From positions 970,474 through 1,034,473 of the forward strand of contig SIJG01000021.1 in NCBI GenBank assembly GCA_023374025.1: a stretch of DNA of 64,000 nt. The letters are read 5' to 3'. Below are positions 22,174 through 34,006 of the stretch, piece by piece (position 1 is the first letter of the stretch; each line of letters starts with the position of its first letter). Under the pieces are notes generated by a model. The model did no database searches. It was given only the letters and a program-made list of their open reading frames with translations, and was not told the origin of the DNA. This stretch comes from Heterodera schachtii. Taxonomy: Eukaryota; Nematoda; Chromadorea; Rhabditida; Heteroderidae. The translations under genes were made by a program, and so were the position numbers.

Positions 22174-23256
22174 TTACGATGCCAGATATAAGAAAGTTGG
22201 CAACATCATCAAAATAAACAAAATGATAGCAAGCCAGATAATTTCAGTGAGAAGCTTAGTTGTACGGTGTTGACCTCTATACACATACTGAATATCCACA
22301 TTGCCTTCCTTTAAGTATTTAACGGAATCTTCAATTAAAAAGCCAGCGACGACTATGTAGGTAGTTGATGCAACAAAAAAGAAGAACTCAAATTTACCTG
22401 AAAATTTTCAAAAATACACCCCAAAGAAATGAAAAAATTTTGAAAAATTCATCTCCAAAATTTATTTATTTATTTTCTTGACAAGAATTTGTGATTTAAA
22501 AATTATTTATCTCAATACTGATTTGGTCTAATTTTTGTAAATTTTTTGAATACATTTTGTCGTTTTACACCCCCTAAAAAACAGGTTTCTTAGTGCCTAT
22601 TTTCCATTTTTAGTGCCTATTTTTGGGGTTTTTTAGAGCCTAAAGCCTACCTATTTTGGCAGTTTTTAGAGCCTTAAAATCCCAGCCTTACATATAAATT
22701 CTTAAGGTTACTTTTTCATTTTGCCATAATTTATTTTCCTATAACAAAAATTAATTTGAAATTTACCTTTAATTATGGGAGCAGTTTTTTCAATTCCAAT
22801 GATTAATTTGTCAAAAAATTCTTCAAAATTTGCTTTGTTTTCTTTGCTTAGAATTGAATCTTTTGCCATTTTTTCAACAATTGCCTTTTTGTCAATTCCT
22901 TTCTCATCAACTTGCACCTTTTTGACTAATTCGCGTACATTATCATCATCATTAGTTAACTTTCCATTTGGAAAATTGTCACAGAAATATTTGCGTAATT
23001 TTTGCAAATTTTCATCATTAATTTCCTCTTCAAATTCCCCATTACAAAACACGGCAAAAATATTTTGTTTGTTAAGCCATTCAAATGCCAAATTCTCATC
23101 AAAGCTTCCCGACTTTATTTCATGCATTAAATTCGGTGCCGAATTCACCAATTCTTTAAACATTTGAAGTTTTTCTAAAATACTTTTGTCATTGCTTCCT
23201 CCCGATGCTTCGCTGGTCATTAAAATAAAAATGAGAAAAATAAAAATGATTTTCAT
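22174..23256 (-). CDS. Signal-peptide protein with C-terminal membrane helix
   Basis: Minus-strand two-exon model: 23256-22767 and 22397-22174, joined in phase 1 (G/GT), giving 237 residues. It starts MKIIFIFLIFILMTSEASGG, a good signal peptide. The middle is charged and helical with two cysteines (FCNGEFEEE, RKYFCDNFP). Exon 2 continues KGKFEFFFFVASTTYIVVAG and ends with a membrane-helix-like stretch (IIWLAIILFILMMLPTFLYL) two residues from the stop. Reading through the donor gives a version ending YGKMKK, so intron retention would give a soluble secreted form. The intron holds dispersed-repeat sequence (AATACACCCC, GTGCCTATTTT words). No family was recognised. Confidence 0.65.
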
Positions 23257-23561
23257 TGCCGCTTTCTTTTCTGAAAAATTATCAATTCAATTATAAAAAA
23301 AGAATGTTTATTTATCAGAATGCCTACCTAAGCGGCGCCATCGCTTTTATATGCATTTTTTGCTTTCAAAAATTAGCCATGAAAAATCGATGCCCAAAAT
23401 TGGAAATTCAAAAAAGCATAAATTGTCCATTTTAATTTTATACAATCTAACTAAAGCAAAGAGAAAATGAGAAAATTAGCCATGAAAAATCGATGCCCAA
23501 AATGGGAAAAAATCATAAAAATGATAATAATAGTTGTATATTATTTAAATAATTATTGTAA
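23257..23561. repeat. Short direct repeat upstream of the gene
   Basis: The word AGCCATGAAAAATCGATGCC followed by CAAAAT occurs twice, at about 23374 and 23478, about 104 bp apart. Nothing else of note. Confidence 0.6.
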
Positions 23562-23569
23562 ATTATAAG

Positions 23570-24111
23570 TAGAGCTCGACTTTTGAGGCATATGTATTTT
23601 TTTTTTTTGCGCACTAGTTTCGACATATTAAGCATAAATAACGCTTTTTCCACTTGGTTTGAGGCTTATACGTTGACTTTTATTATGCCTTTTTTTGCCT
23701 TTTTCGGGATTTTCGTGCCTTAAATGCCTTTTTTGGCATTTTTTCCGAAAAAAATCGACTAAAAATGCAATAAAATCGGGAAAATACACCCCTAAGAAAT
23801 TATCTGAAAATTTTTCAGAAAATACACCCCCTAAGAACTGAATTTTTTTTTTAAAATACACTCCTAAGAAATGAAAAATTTCCCAAAAATTCATTTCCAA
23901 AATAAATTATTATTTTCCTTGATAAAAATTCTAGGATTAAAATTTTCCTTATTCTAAGAAATATTTTAAGACTCATTTAATGACCATAAATGAATTTTTT
24001 GATTAGGATTTACGTGTTTTGCTCTCTAAAAAGCCTTAATAAAAAATTTTAAATGCCTTTCTATTATAGTGCGTTTTTGGCGATTTTTGGTGCCTTTTTA
24101 GTCGTGCTCTA
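23570..24111. mobile_element. hAT-like element, 542 bp
   Basis: Ends TAGAGCTCGAC and GTCGTGCTCTA are imperfect inverted repeats. Exact 8-bp target duplications ATTATAAG lie at 23562-23569 and 24112-24119. The interior carries AAATACACCCCTAAGAA words, which recur in other elements, and GCCTTTTTT words. No coding capacity. Confidence 0.85.
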
Positions 24112-24119
24112 ATTATAAG

Positions 24120-25380
24120 TAATAAAATTAAGAATTAAATGATAAATTGTTTAGTGTCATCGTAAATCTTTTCAATTTTAGAAACTTTTATTTGAAATAT
24201 TTAAATTCTTTTTAAATGAATCTTTTGCATTTCCATAACACCGATTTATATAATTAAATTTAATTATTTATCAATCACTGAATTTTTTTGAAACGCCCAC
24301 ACTGAGTTTTTTTTTTGGGTTGACCTAGCACCTATGGGTTTTTACGGACCCGTAGTCCGTGTCGGATCATTTCAGTCTGGCAATTTCAATCTGATTAACA
24401 GGATATGTACAAAATGCTAAAAAAAGTTTAACAGTTAAATTTTAAAACATTCTTAATAATTTGCTTAAAAATGCAGAAACAAAAGTGGAAAAATTGACTT
24501 GTACCAAGTGGACCCGTACCTTTGACCCAATTTTCAGAGTTTGACAACATTAATTACATGAGAATTACATTCGTTTTTTGTAATTAAGTATTTATAATTT
24601 TTATTTAGGTAGATTTTTCAAAATAAAACGATCAAGCTCAAAAACAGTATTTTTTTCTTATCAATCAGAGCGAGTTTCTAGCACATTAAAAAAAACATAT
24701 TTTAGACATTTTGCTTCTAAAAAATTATCTTGTGGTTTGGTAGTTTTTGCACATATTTTGACATTTTTTGAAATTTCTTTTTTTTCAAACCTCGCTTTTT
24801 TGGCATTCAAATATTATGCAAATGTCCACAAATGTTCAAAATTTTAATTTTTTTTTGAATTTTTTGACATTTCAATGACTTTTCAACTTTTAAGACAAAA
24901 TTTAAATTTTGCTAAGAAAATTTTGCTAACGAACTTAGAATGGGCAACGATTGGATGCGTAAACTGTGGATTAAAGTAGAGAACTGACGCAATCGTAGAG
25001 CGGAATTTTATCGGGATCTCGTGGGATTAAATTATCCGCAAAGAGCCTTTTTTAATTCACCAGGATTGCTTGGTATCGCATTTTGGAACGGGGTACCATA
25101 CCGACTAGGGATCTCTACCGTTCGTTTTTTCCAAAATCTTTCGGATTGATCGGGATTTGTGTCGGGATTAAACTATCCGTTCGGGCAAACACATTTTGCT
25201 CCCGTTTCATTTGCTAATGAACTATTTTGGGCATAATGTGCACTTTTTTTAATTGTTTGTTGTTTATTTTTTAATTTTTTTATCTCTTTTGTGAATAAAA
25301 CTATGAAAAAATAGTTGTCCTGAAATTACTTTTGGTGCATTTTATAAATATTATATATAATTTCCTGTTGTTCATTTGCT
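24120..25380. other. Gene-poor stretch with repeat pieces
   Basis: Bases 24230-24350 match, in reverse orientation, the right side of the palindromic element near 33830 (CACTGA, GACCTAGCACCTA). Bases 24940-25200 contain several CGGGAT words and resemble transposon ends. No gene seen. Confidence 0.45.
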
Positions 25381-27987
25381 TCATCCAATTTCCGCCCATT
25401 TTTTCAAATGCTCCAATTTTTCTCTCAATTTTTCCATTTCCGGAATAAAATTTGCTGCCTTTTCTTCAAAATATGTCTTATTAAATTTGTTTTTCCATTC
25501 ATTCCGTGCCTTTTCAATGTCTTCCCATTTTTGGCTTTCTCCAATTGTGTTCAGTTCACTTTCCAGCAAATTCCACTCAATCATTTTCAGATAATTCAAA
25601 TTGGCATAATTCCATTCCGAGTTTTCGAGCATTTGTCCCAATTCGGCGAGTAAATGTCGAACAATTTGCATTATGACTAAGGAAATTATTTATCATATAA
25701 AAGTGGAAATTGAAAAGAAAGGCAAAGGGTATTCGGGAATAAGGAGTATCATTCAATGAATTTGGAATGATATTCAAGAAATGGGAGAAAATGAGATCAG
25801 AATTTTAGAAAAACTTATCAATCCAAAACCTAATTATTGAAGACTTTCTTTATTAAATAAGAAATCATTTTCTTAATATAAATATTTTTGGACAATTTGC
25901 CGGGAAAATCATTAGAAAAAACATTTTTAAAAAATATTTTTGAGATTTATTCATGGTTGTTAATGTTTATAAGATCGGTAATTTTGGTAAAATTTTAGTC
26001 AGTTTAGACCATGGAAGTACGCGAATTTTCAAAAAATAAATTCTTGGAGTTATATTTCTTAACAACTGGATACAGTATACGACAAATATTGTGGATTAGA
26101 TTTGCGCCTCCTATTCTCTAGGAAAGAAAGGTTGGACATAGGGGAAGAAATTCCGATAAAATGTATCCGGGAAGGCCGAAGAAAATTAAAAATTTTGGCC
26201 AGCAAGCAAAACCTTCGTCGGTGAGGAATTTTGACAAAAAGTCGAGAAAAAAAAATTTAAAAAAATATTTTCTAAAATGGAAACTTTTCATTTTTTAAGT
26301 CTAATGAATTACCATATTTTGTGTTCAAATTGAGTGTTGTTGCTGTGGCGAAATTCACAATGTTCTCTCCAAAACATTTCATAGTTACGTCTTTTTTGCT
26401 AATTGAAAAAAATTTATAAATAAATTAAATTGGCCAAATTATAATAATTGACACATAACCATTTTGAACTATTAGAAATTATTTTAAATAAAATGCATAA
26501 ATTTAATTAATAATAAAAGATAGAAATTAATTAAATAAATTCACCTCATTTTTGCGCATAGTTTCTGTTTCTTTTCAGCAAAACTTTCAATTTGCTTTTC
26601 AACCGATTCAAAATTCAACAAAAAATGCTTTTTCGTCCTCCTAATTGCTATTATTAAATCATCAACAAAATATGCCATAAAGCAAAATTCGTCGTCATTT
26701 TTAATTTTCAATTTTATCGTTTCTGTTGCGATAGAAAAATTGTCAATTTCTGATTTTGTCAAGAAATTGAAAACATCGATGAAAATGCCGGGGTCATCTG
26801 CTTGATTGAATAACAAAGTGTTGTCTCGGAAAGTGCCAATTTCGTCAAGAATTTTCACCATTTTTATGACATCATAAATTGTCGGCGAATGTTTGGACAA
26901 CATTAGCAAAAAGACAAAATTTACTTTAAATAAAAAAGTTAAATACATAAAATTAGCAAAAATACCGTAGGAATTTTGCTGTATCAACTCATTTTCATTG
27001 CGCAAATAAACATGGTAAGGCAATTTCCATGTTGGCATATTTATATTGACCAAATTTTGTGAGACGTTAATTTTGAAGTAAAAATAACTGAAACAATTAA
27101 TTAATTATTGCAAATTATTTCAAGCCTATTTTATTTTATCAGGTTTTAAATGATCAAAAATGCCGTTATGACAAATTATTAAAGATGGCAAAAATATGTA
27201 CAAAAAATGGTCAGAATATGTACATTAATATGTAAAAAAAACCCAAAATATGTAAGAAAAATACAAAATATGTAAAGAAAATTTTTGAAATGTTTTTTCG
27301 AGAAAATTCTTCGTGAACGGTGAAATATGCATAAAATACCATAAAAATGACCTAAATAGGATTCGAATCATTTTGTATATTTAAAAATTAATTATTGATA
27401 TATATTTGTTTCAAAAAATCCTGTTTTTAGGGGTACATTTCAAAAAAAAAATAATAATTTTTGAAAAAATTTTTTATAAATTTTTAAAAATTCTCAAAAA
27501 ATTTAGGAAAAAATGCTAAAAAGTCAAAACATGTACCAATTTGTATAAAACTTGTGTAAATTTAGACCATGTAGAACCCAGAAAAAAAATTATTTACATA
27601 AAATTGCCAGCCCTATAAATTATTATTTTTTGCTACAGTATGAACCGGCTTTTGATTGATTCGACAGTACTTTGACCTACCATACTTGACCTACCATACC
27701 TATGCTTTGATGGGAGGCAATTTTTGTATGCAAATATAAATGTTTGCAAATATATTCCATTGACAATATGTTCATTTTTATTTTCGTCATGTTCCATTTG
27801 TGCACATAACCGAATTGCCAATGTGAGAAACAACTTCCAAAGTACGGTATTATACAGTCGCCAGCTTCGATACCGTAATTTTTCATTCTTTTTAAGCTTA
27901 ATAATTTGTTTCAATGGTGCTGCAATGTTTTGTAATGCCTTCTCAAAGTCTATTTCTTCATCAATTCTATAGCTCAAACTCAAAGGC
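25381..27987 (-). CDS. Paralogue B of tandem pair, N-terminus missing
   Basis: Minus-strand exons: 27987-27700, 27087-26966, 26923-26545, 26398-26313 and 25676-25381, with junction phases 2, 1, 2 and 1. These are the same phases as the equivalent junctions of gene A (28321-33179). Together they give about 390 codons to a stop. Aligned landmarks with gene A are IYLQTFIFAYKN with WQLNILLTAYKI, SPTIYDVIKMVKILDE with TLTYYDVYKLLRTI, NYLKMIEWNLLESELNTI with NIIKMDEFRILAQTLKTI. The last exon is rich in helical charged sequence and stops about 90 residues earlier than gene A. No start codon or signal peptide is found upstream of 27987 before gene A ends, so this is a truncated copy or its first exon escaped me. 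The 42-bp intron at 26965-26924 is a multiple of three and open. Confidence 0.6.
27180..27615. mobile_element. hAT-like element in intron of paralogue B
   Basis: Ends TAAAGATGGCAA and TTGCCAGCCCTA are degenerate inverted repeats. Flanking CAAATTAT (27172-27179) and TAAATTAT (27616-27623) form an 8-bp target duplication with one mismatch. The interior repeats AAAATATGTAAG-like words and contains TTTTTAGGGGTACATTTC. A second copy in inverse orientation lies at 62488-62890. Confidence 0.7.
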
Positions 27988-28320
27988 CTTAACAGAAAAT
28001 TTAATTCAACTTTTGTTTTAATAATTTAAGGATATATTTAACAGATTTTGGTACGGAAACCCATAAATTGGAACTGGGAAGTTAGTCAAAAAATATTCAA
28101 ATGGAAAATTTGTGACAGAAAATTATTCATAGCTTCGCCCAAAATGAACCAAATTTTAAAATTTGATATTAGCCTTAAATGTTTTCTGTTATCCTGAAAA
28201 ATTTCAAAAATTTCGTTAATTTCCAAAAAATTATGACCTGAGAAACTCAAAAAACCAAAGTTTTCTTTTTGCACATTTTTGGTGAAATTTTTTGAAATCG
28301 ACCCTCCACTCCGCCATGTC

Positions 28321-31300
28321 TCACTTTTGTTGGTTTATTAGTGTGTGTAATCGTTCAAAAATTTGTTCCACCATTGGCAAAGGCATCGTTAATAATTGAT
28401 GCTTATCATCATAATTAACAACAAAATCGGGGTTTTGGTCGAGAGTCTCGAAAAGCATTTGACTGAATTTTGCGAAGGGTTCTCTATGAATTTTCAAATT
28501 CATTTTGTTGCCGTTTAATTTGCATTCGTCTTTTAATTGTCCATCGTATTCCTGAATTATTTGTTTAAAAAGTTTGGAAAGCTCATTCAGAGAATGCATT
28601 TGCTCAAGAATTGGCCTTTGTTCTTTGAATTCTTGCTCTTGCAAAAATTTGTTTAATTTTTTGCAATTTTCCTTGTCATTAATTGTTTTTAGGGTTTGTG
28701 CCAAAATTCTGAATTCATCCATTTTTATAATATTTGTGAGTGATCTCTTTTTGACGGTTGAATTCAATTCAAAAGTGACAATTTTGTTCATAACGCTAGC
28801 AAATTGGAGGACAGCTGTAAACAATAAAAAATAATATATAATATTAATAATTAAATTAATTCATTAATTAACAAATTACCTTTGCATTGATTTTCAATGC
28901 GTATCGCTCTGGCATAATTCCAAAGCGGTTCATTGAACAATTCCATTTCAATTTGATTACTCCTTAATTTTTTGTAGGGTTCGAGCCCCGCCCCCGTCAC
29001 CCCCGCCCCCGCCGGGGGCGGGACAGGTTTTTTGGCCTCACCCCCGTCCCCGCCCCCGCGACTCAGACCCCCGCAACCCCCGCCCCCGTGACCTTCACCC
29101 CCGCGGGGGCGCGGGGGTGAAAAATACACCCCTAAGAATGGCATATTCGTGGAATTAAAGGCAAAAATTTATACAATTTTGAATTTTTTAACCTTCTTTT
29201 ACAAATTTTTATGAAATAAAGTAAATTTGCTTATATTTTTGCAAAAAATTTGTGGTTTAGTGGTTAGTGCTTCAACATTAACAATACTTTTTGTTATGAG
29301 TTCGACACCGGTTGACGTTTTCTTTTGATAAAGTGAATTTTGCTTATATTTTATAAAATATTTGTAGTTTAGTGGTTAGTGCTTCAGCACTAATAGAATT
29401 CTTGGTTATGAGTTCAACACCGGTTGACGTTTTCCTTTAATTTATTTCTTTTTTTTTGATTAATACAGGGTTTCTTTATGTTCTTTATTTCTAAGAGATG
29501 TTCTGATTTGGGGGTAATGCCTTTTTTCATCTAAAAGAGGAAAATTTCTGAAAATTTTGGCAAAGTTCTAATTAAAAATTCAAAATTTTCCCGGCGGCGC
29601 CTATCGGCACCGCCGGACCTCTTTCCTCGCACATTCATCAAGTTTTTTGGAAAAAGGTGCCGGAAAATTTTTAAAAATCTGAGTTTTAATTTCCTTGAGT
29701 AAATCATGATAATTTTAATAAAGTTAAAAAAACGAAAATTTATAGAAAAATCTTAATTTTTTTGGTCGCCCCTCGGCACGCCGGCCCCAAAAAAAACCTT
29801 TTTTTCTTAAAAAATTACCTAAAAATCCCTAAATTTGGTTATTTTTAGTCAAAATCTGTGCAATTTATGTCAAAATAAATAGAATCAAGGCGATCAACGA
29901 ATAAAGGAATGTGGAGCCAAAGAAATCATTCATAAAAAATAATTTTTTCTTGGAGCTAATTCAAAGCAAACCCCCGCCCCCGCCCCCGCGGGGGCCGAAT
30001 TATCGTGCCCCCGTCCCCGCCCCCGCGACTATGACCCCCGCCAACCCCCGCCCCCGCGAAAAGCCACCACCGCCCCACGGGGCTCGAACCCTAATTTTTT
30101 GTTTTGTTTATGATTACAATGGTTCAAAGTTGTATGCACTAAAAAATGTCAAATTTGCGCATAAAATATGCACTATAAATCCCCCAAATATGCCCTAAAA
30201 ACCCGAAAAATGTCCAAATATGCACAGAAAAATGTCTTAAAAACTGCCCAATGGCTTTTAACTAAAAAAAATACCCAAAATTTATTTAAAATTTAGAAGT
30301 GACTTTAAAAACACCAAAACAATGGCTAAGGAGCATTTTTAGACAATTGCAAAAGAATTTTGATTTTACATATTTTATATATACGATTTCGAATTTTTAA
30401 TACAAAATTACACTTTTTACAGAACCAAAATTTTTTTTCAAAAAAGTTTTTACAAAAGGCTCAAAATATTCTCTTAGGGGGTTATTTCAATTTTTCTGCA
30501 TTTTTCTTGTTAATTTCCAAAAAATGGCCGAAATCTGCTCTAAAAATGCAAAAATGGCAAAATATGCACTTATATGCATGAAAAAGCTTCACCAAATCAA
30601 AAAAATTTAACGTAGACATGCTATTATTGAACCACTTTCTTCTTATCAAATATGCATAATCATACCAGTTCGAACCCTAATCATTACAAAAAAAATAGTG
30701 CAAATTAATCATTATTATGGTGCTTAATCATTTTGTTAAAAGCATTAAATTGAGCCAAAACTGCCATTTTAATGTATTTTTATGCCATTATATTTCAATT
30801 AAAGCTGCATTTTTTGCCTGGCAGCAATGGTCCAATCTTTTACCTTTATTCGCACACATTATTTAGAAGAATGCCTTTTTTGTGATTTTAAAGTGCCAAC
30901 CCACGTCATAAGGTGTGTTCATTACATCTTCATTAATGACTGTTAATTACCTCCATAACGGTGTGTTGTCGTGGTAATTAATTTTGTCTGTGAATGGCAA
31001 TTTTTGGCATTCGACTTCCTTTACAGAGACATATTTTAAAATGTCTGGGAAACTGAACGCAACACGACCGTACAAAATGCGGCTAAAATTGACCAAAGCG
31101 CAGTGTAATTTGTAAATTTTGTCGCCCGTTTGAAATTGCCGCCAAAGGGACGAGAGGACAAAATGGTGCTTCAAAAATGTGTAAATTTGTGGTGGAAGCA
31201 TTTCATCGTCATCACTATCATCATTAAAAGCATCACTTTTACTGTTGTAATGACTGATGTTTGATGAGGTCACGCTTGACTCATTAATGATTGTTCTCAG

Positions 31301-33179
31301 CAATTTATACACATCGTAATAAGTCAATGTGAAGTCGGAGAGTTTTAAGATGAATTTGAAATTTTCTAAGAACAATTTACACCCATATATTTATCACTGT
31401 CTTTGTGCTAATTTGATCCTACCAATATAATGGAGTTGTTCCGAATCGTAATTGGATGAGCCTTCGTGAATGGCTCCGTTCCATCGATGCCTTCCATCCG
31501 GATAAATTTTAATAATTTGAAATGGAAAAATCCTAAAATAGTGAAGGCTTTAATCAAAATCTCACAATGCCATCCATTGACATTGGATGTGGCTCATTTT
31601 AAATTTATTTGATTTTTGAATGTTTTAAATAGGCCATGAATTAGGGTTGTTTTAAAAGATTTCCAATAATTGAGGAAATTAAAAAAAACCCCTAATTAAT
31701 TAGTGGGTTTCAAAGGGATTCGGTCCACAAATGAACAAACAAATGCTTACCCATGCAAATTTTCCCCATTTTGTCTTGACAAAATTTTGTAAGCAGTCAA
31801 AAGAATGTTCAATTGCCATTCTCCGATCCCCGCGTAATTTGGGTCTGTGTAATAAAAGTCATAACTGAAAAATGAATTTATTTTAAAATAGGAATTGAGT
31901 TTTTAAAATTCAAGGATAAAATTGGAGATTAAGTTTAGAAACTTAAGATTTTAGATTAAAATTTTATGTAAAAATAATTAGTCTTTGTTTTATAAAAAAT
32001 TACAGAAACAAAACTTCGAATTTTCTTTAAATCTATAAATTCTTTTTAGAATTTTGGAGAGGAAAATAAAGCAAAGAAATTTTAAATTTTTTCAATATTT
32101 TAATTCAGTTTAAAAAATGACAGTAAAGTAAACAATTTGTAAATTAAAAAAAATTCTTCATAATTTTTAAATTTCTTCTTTGAGTTATATGCTTTTTTGT
32201 GGAATTAAGCCTTGGGCCAGGCCGACTTTTAATAAACAATTTATATGAAAAAATTAAAAAAAACTAAAAAAATAAATAAAAAATCCCATCTAATTTTTAA
32301 TTTAAATACATATATTTTTTAAAACTGACGCTATAGAAAGCAGAATCCGAGTGGCAAAAGAGAAGACCAATTGCATAATTTGATTCACCACCGTTTTGCA
32401 GATTGGTTTTTCGGGGCAAAATACATTATTATTAAATTGGATGATGATTTGATTCATCAACTTTTTATCATAACGCAAACATCCAATGAAATCCAAATGG
32501 GAGCTCGGCGGATCGACGTCTTTCAAATGGAAATGGGGGCACTAAAATTTTAACAACAAATTAAGTAAATCAACGGAAAACAAAATTGACTAATTAGCTA
32601 ATCATATCCAAGGGACACCGAATATTTAAAATAATTTTCCTTTTTTTGTAATTAATGCACTATTTTTTTTAGGTTGTTGTTGTTAAGCAAGTTTCCGTGT
32701 TATTAGCAACTATTTTCTAAGTTTTTACTTTTAGCACCTAAAACCTTAAATTTTTCAAAAATAAATTGTTTTCAACTATAAATTTATTTATTTCCTTTCT
32801 CGAGAAGAATTTTTAATTTTAAAAATATGTGTCTCAATATTGAACTGGTATAATTGATATCATACAGTACATTTTGACTATTGCCGTCCCCGTTCCGTCC
32901 TTTACTGGCGGTGTCATTGACCACTCGTAAACTGGCGATTTCCGACGCAAATTTTACAAATGTCAAATTGAACATAATTTCTTTAAGCCGGGAATAGCCG
33001 GGCTCGGGTTGGAAATGCATGTACAAATTGTTGATCAATTTGGCCACATTGTTCGGTGAATTTGAATGCTGATCCCATTCGTACCCAATTGGCGAGGCAC
33101 AAACGTCGCGATTTCCAATAAAATTTAAAGAAATGAAAACAAAAATTGACAGAATTTCTTTTTGCAATTTAATATTCAT
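28321..33179 (-). CDS. Multi-exon secreted protein, gene A of tandem pair
   Basis: Minus strand. Exon 1 starts at 33179 (MNIKLQKEILSIFVFISLNF, a signal peptide, then VCASPIGYEWDQ) and ends in phase 0 at 32871 or 32958. The rest is consistent in frame: 32541-32330, 31864-31751, 31532-31423, 31365-30951, 28962-28880 and 28814-28321, about 550-580 residues. Landmarks are CLRYDKKLMNQ, DPNYAGIGEWQLN, YPDGRHRWNGAIHEG, an acidic DAFNDDSDDDEM loop, NEPLWNYARAIRIE and a long helical C-terminus ending LINQQK. The intron 30950-28963 is about 2 kb because two hAT-like elements sit in it. The junction at 28962 is supported by the same phase and position in paralogue B. I do not recognise the family; the extracellular location is inferred. 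Confidence 0.7.
29205..29440 (+). repeat. Tandem tRNA-like (SINE-like) units
   Basis: Two copies about 115 bp apart share TTTGTGGTTTAGTGGTTAGTGC (in parts), an A-box-like TAGTGGTTAGTG, then about 30 bases later a B-box-like GAGTTCGACACC or GAGTTCAACACC, then GGTTGACGTTTTC. The layout is that of a degenerate tRNA, with a stem-like first half and no acceptor stem that I can pair. The surrounding GCTTATATTTT is also repeated. Confidence 0.55.
29591..29616. repeat. GC hairpin module
   Basis: GGCGGCGCC and GGCACCGCC pair with a TATC loop (one G-T style mismatch). The same module occurs at about 8832-8857, 34741-34765, 34875-34900 and, as its reverse complement, 63975-64000. Degenerate forms occur at 8607, 39098, 43743 and 44075. 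Each is preceded by AAAATTTTT and usually followed by a stretch ending in AAAAGTTTTTTGG. Confidence 0.8.
30118..30679. mobile_element. hAT-like element adjacent to the 28975 element
   Basis: Right end CCAGTTCGAACCCTA; left end AATGGTTCAAAGTTG is its degenerate inverse. Flanks ATGATTAC (30110-30117) and ATCATTAC (30680-30687) form an 8-bp target duplication with one mismatch. The interior has ATATGCACT and AAATATGCCC words. It is older than its neighbour judging by end divergence. It sits in the same gene A intron. Confidence 0.65.
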
Positions 33180-34006
33180 TGTATTTTAATCGAAATTATT
33201 ATTTTTTTCAATTTTATGAGCTTATGTGATGTAATGCCACTAGATAATTTTGCGTTGTCATTTTTTGGCTTAAATGCCAACATCCAAAACAAACTGAAAT
33301 AGTGAAGAGAAATGGGATAGAGAAGAAAAGCTTTCCCGAGTTGGTGATAAAAGTCCACGCCTACGGATCACGCGCGGGTGCTATGTGGTTATTTAAAAAC
33401 ATCATTATGAAAAATTTAGACGAAAAATTTTTTTATAATTTTGTTAAAATTCAAATAAATTTTTAATTATTAATATTATTTGATAGCCCTAAGTGTACTC
33501 TATTTTTCTGCAAAATTTAAAAAAAAAAACAATTTGATAAACTTTGAAAAAAAATTATGGCCAAAAAGATCATAAGATTTTTTGAGTTCCTCTAGTCATA
33601 AGTTTTTTGAAAATTAAAGAAATTTTTTCGAAATTTTGCAGATTGATAGAGAAAACTTAGGGCTATGAATAACAAAAATTTGTTTGCTATTGAGCAAATT
33701 TATAAATAATTTTTCATCAAAAATTTTCATAATGTAACAAAAATTTGTTTGCTATTGAGCAAATTTATAAATAATTTTTCATCAAAAATTTTTATAATGA
33801 TGTTTTTAGGTGCTAGGTCGTTCCACAAAAAAGCTCAGTGATTGATAAAATAAAATAATAAATTTAATTATTGGATTGACAAAATCCACGTATGAAATCA
33901 ATAACCATCAATACATATAATTTTGGGCTACCACTGAAAATGTAAAATTAATACGATGAATTTTTTATATGTTTAATACAATTATAATTTATTATAATTT
34001 AGAAAA
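33180..34006. repeat. Palindromic element and short tandem duplication
   Basis: Bases about 33388-33835 form a large imperfect inverted repeat: TTTAAAAACATCATTATG on the left against CATAATGATGTTTTTAGGTG-like sequence on the right, with GCTCTA/GATAGAGAA words pairing inside. Within it a 50-bp segment containing TTTGTTTGCTATTGAGC is tandemly duplicated (about 33690 and 33742). The right flank (GTGCTAGGTCGTTCC) recurs inverted near 24325. Confidence 0.6.

Larger units (their letters stand above)
28975..30093. mobile_element. hAT-like element, 1.1 kb, beside a splice acceptor
   Basis: Ends TAGGGTTCGAGCCCCG and CGGGGCTCGAACCCTA are a perfect inverted repeat. Exact target duplications ATTTTTTG lie at 28967-28974 and 30094-30101. 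Subterminal regions are CCCCGCCCCCG-rich on both sides. Inside are two tRNA-like repeats (29245-29440) and a GC hairpin at 29591-29616. The target site lies three to four bases from the acceptor AG of the exon ending at 28962 (minus strand). No transposase frame. Confidence 0.9.

Noticed and set aside
28086..28274. A possible first exon for paralogue B (MQKENFGFLS frame).
   Set aside because: It overlaps dispersed-repeat words (GAGTTTCTCAGGTCATAA-like) seen in other palindromic elements, and has no signal peptide or matching donor phase.
29205..29440. Functional tRNA genes.
   Set aside because: A- and B-box-like words are present, but no acceptor stem or standard anticodon arm can be paired.
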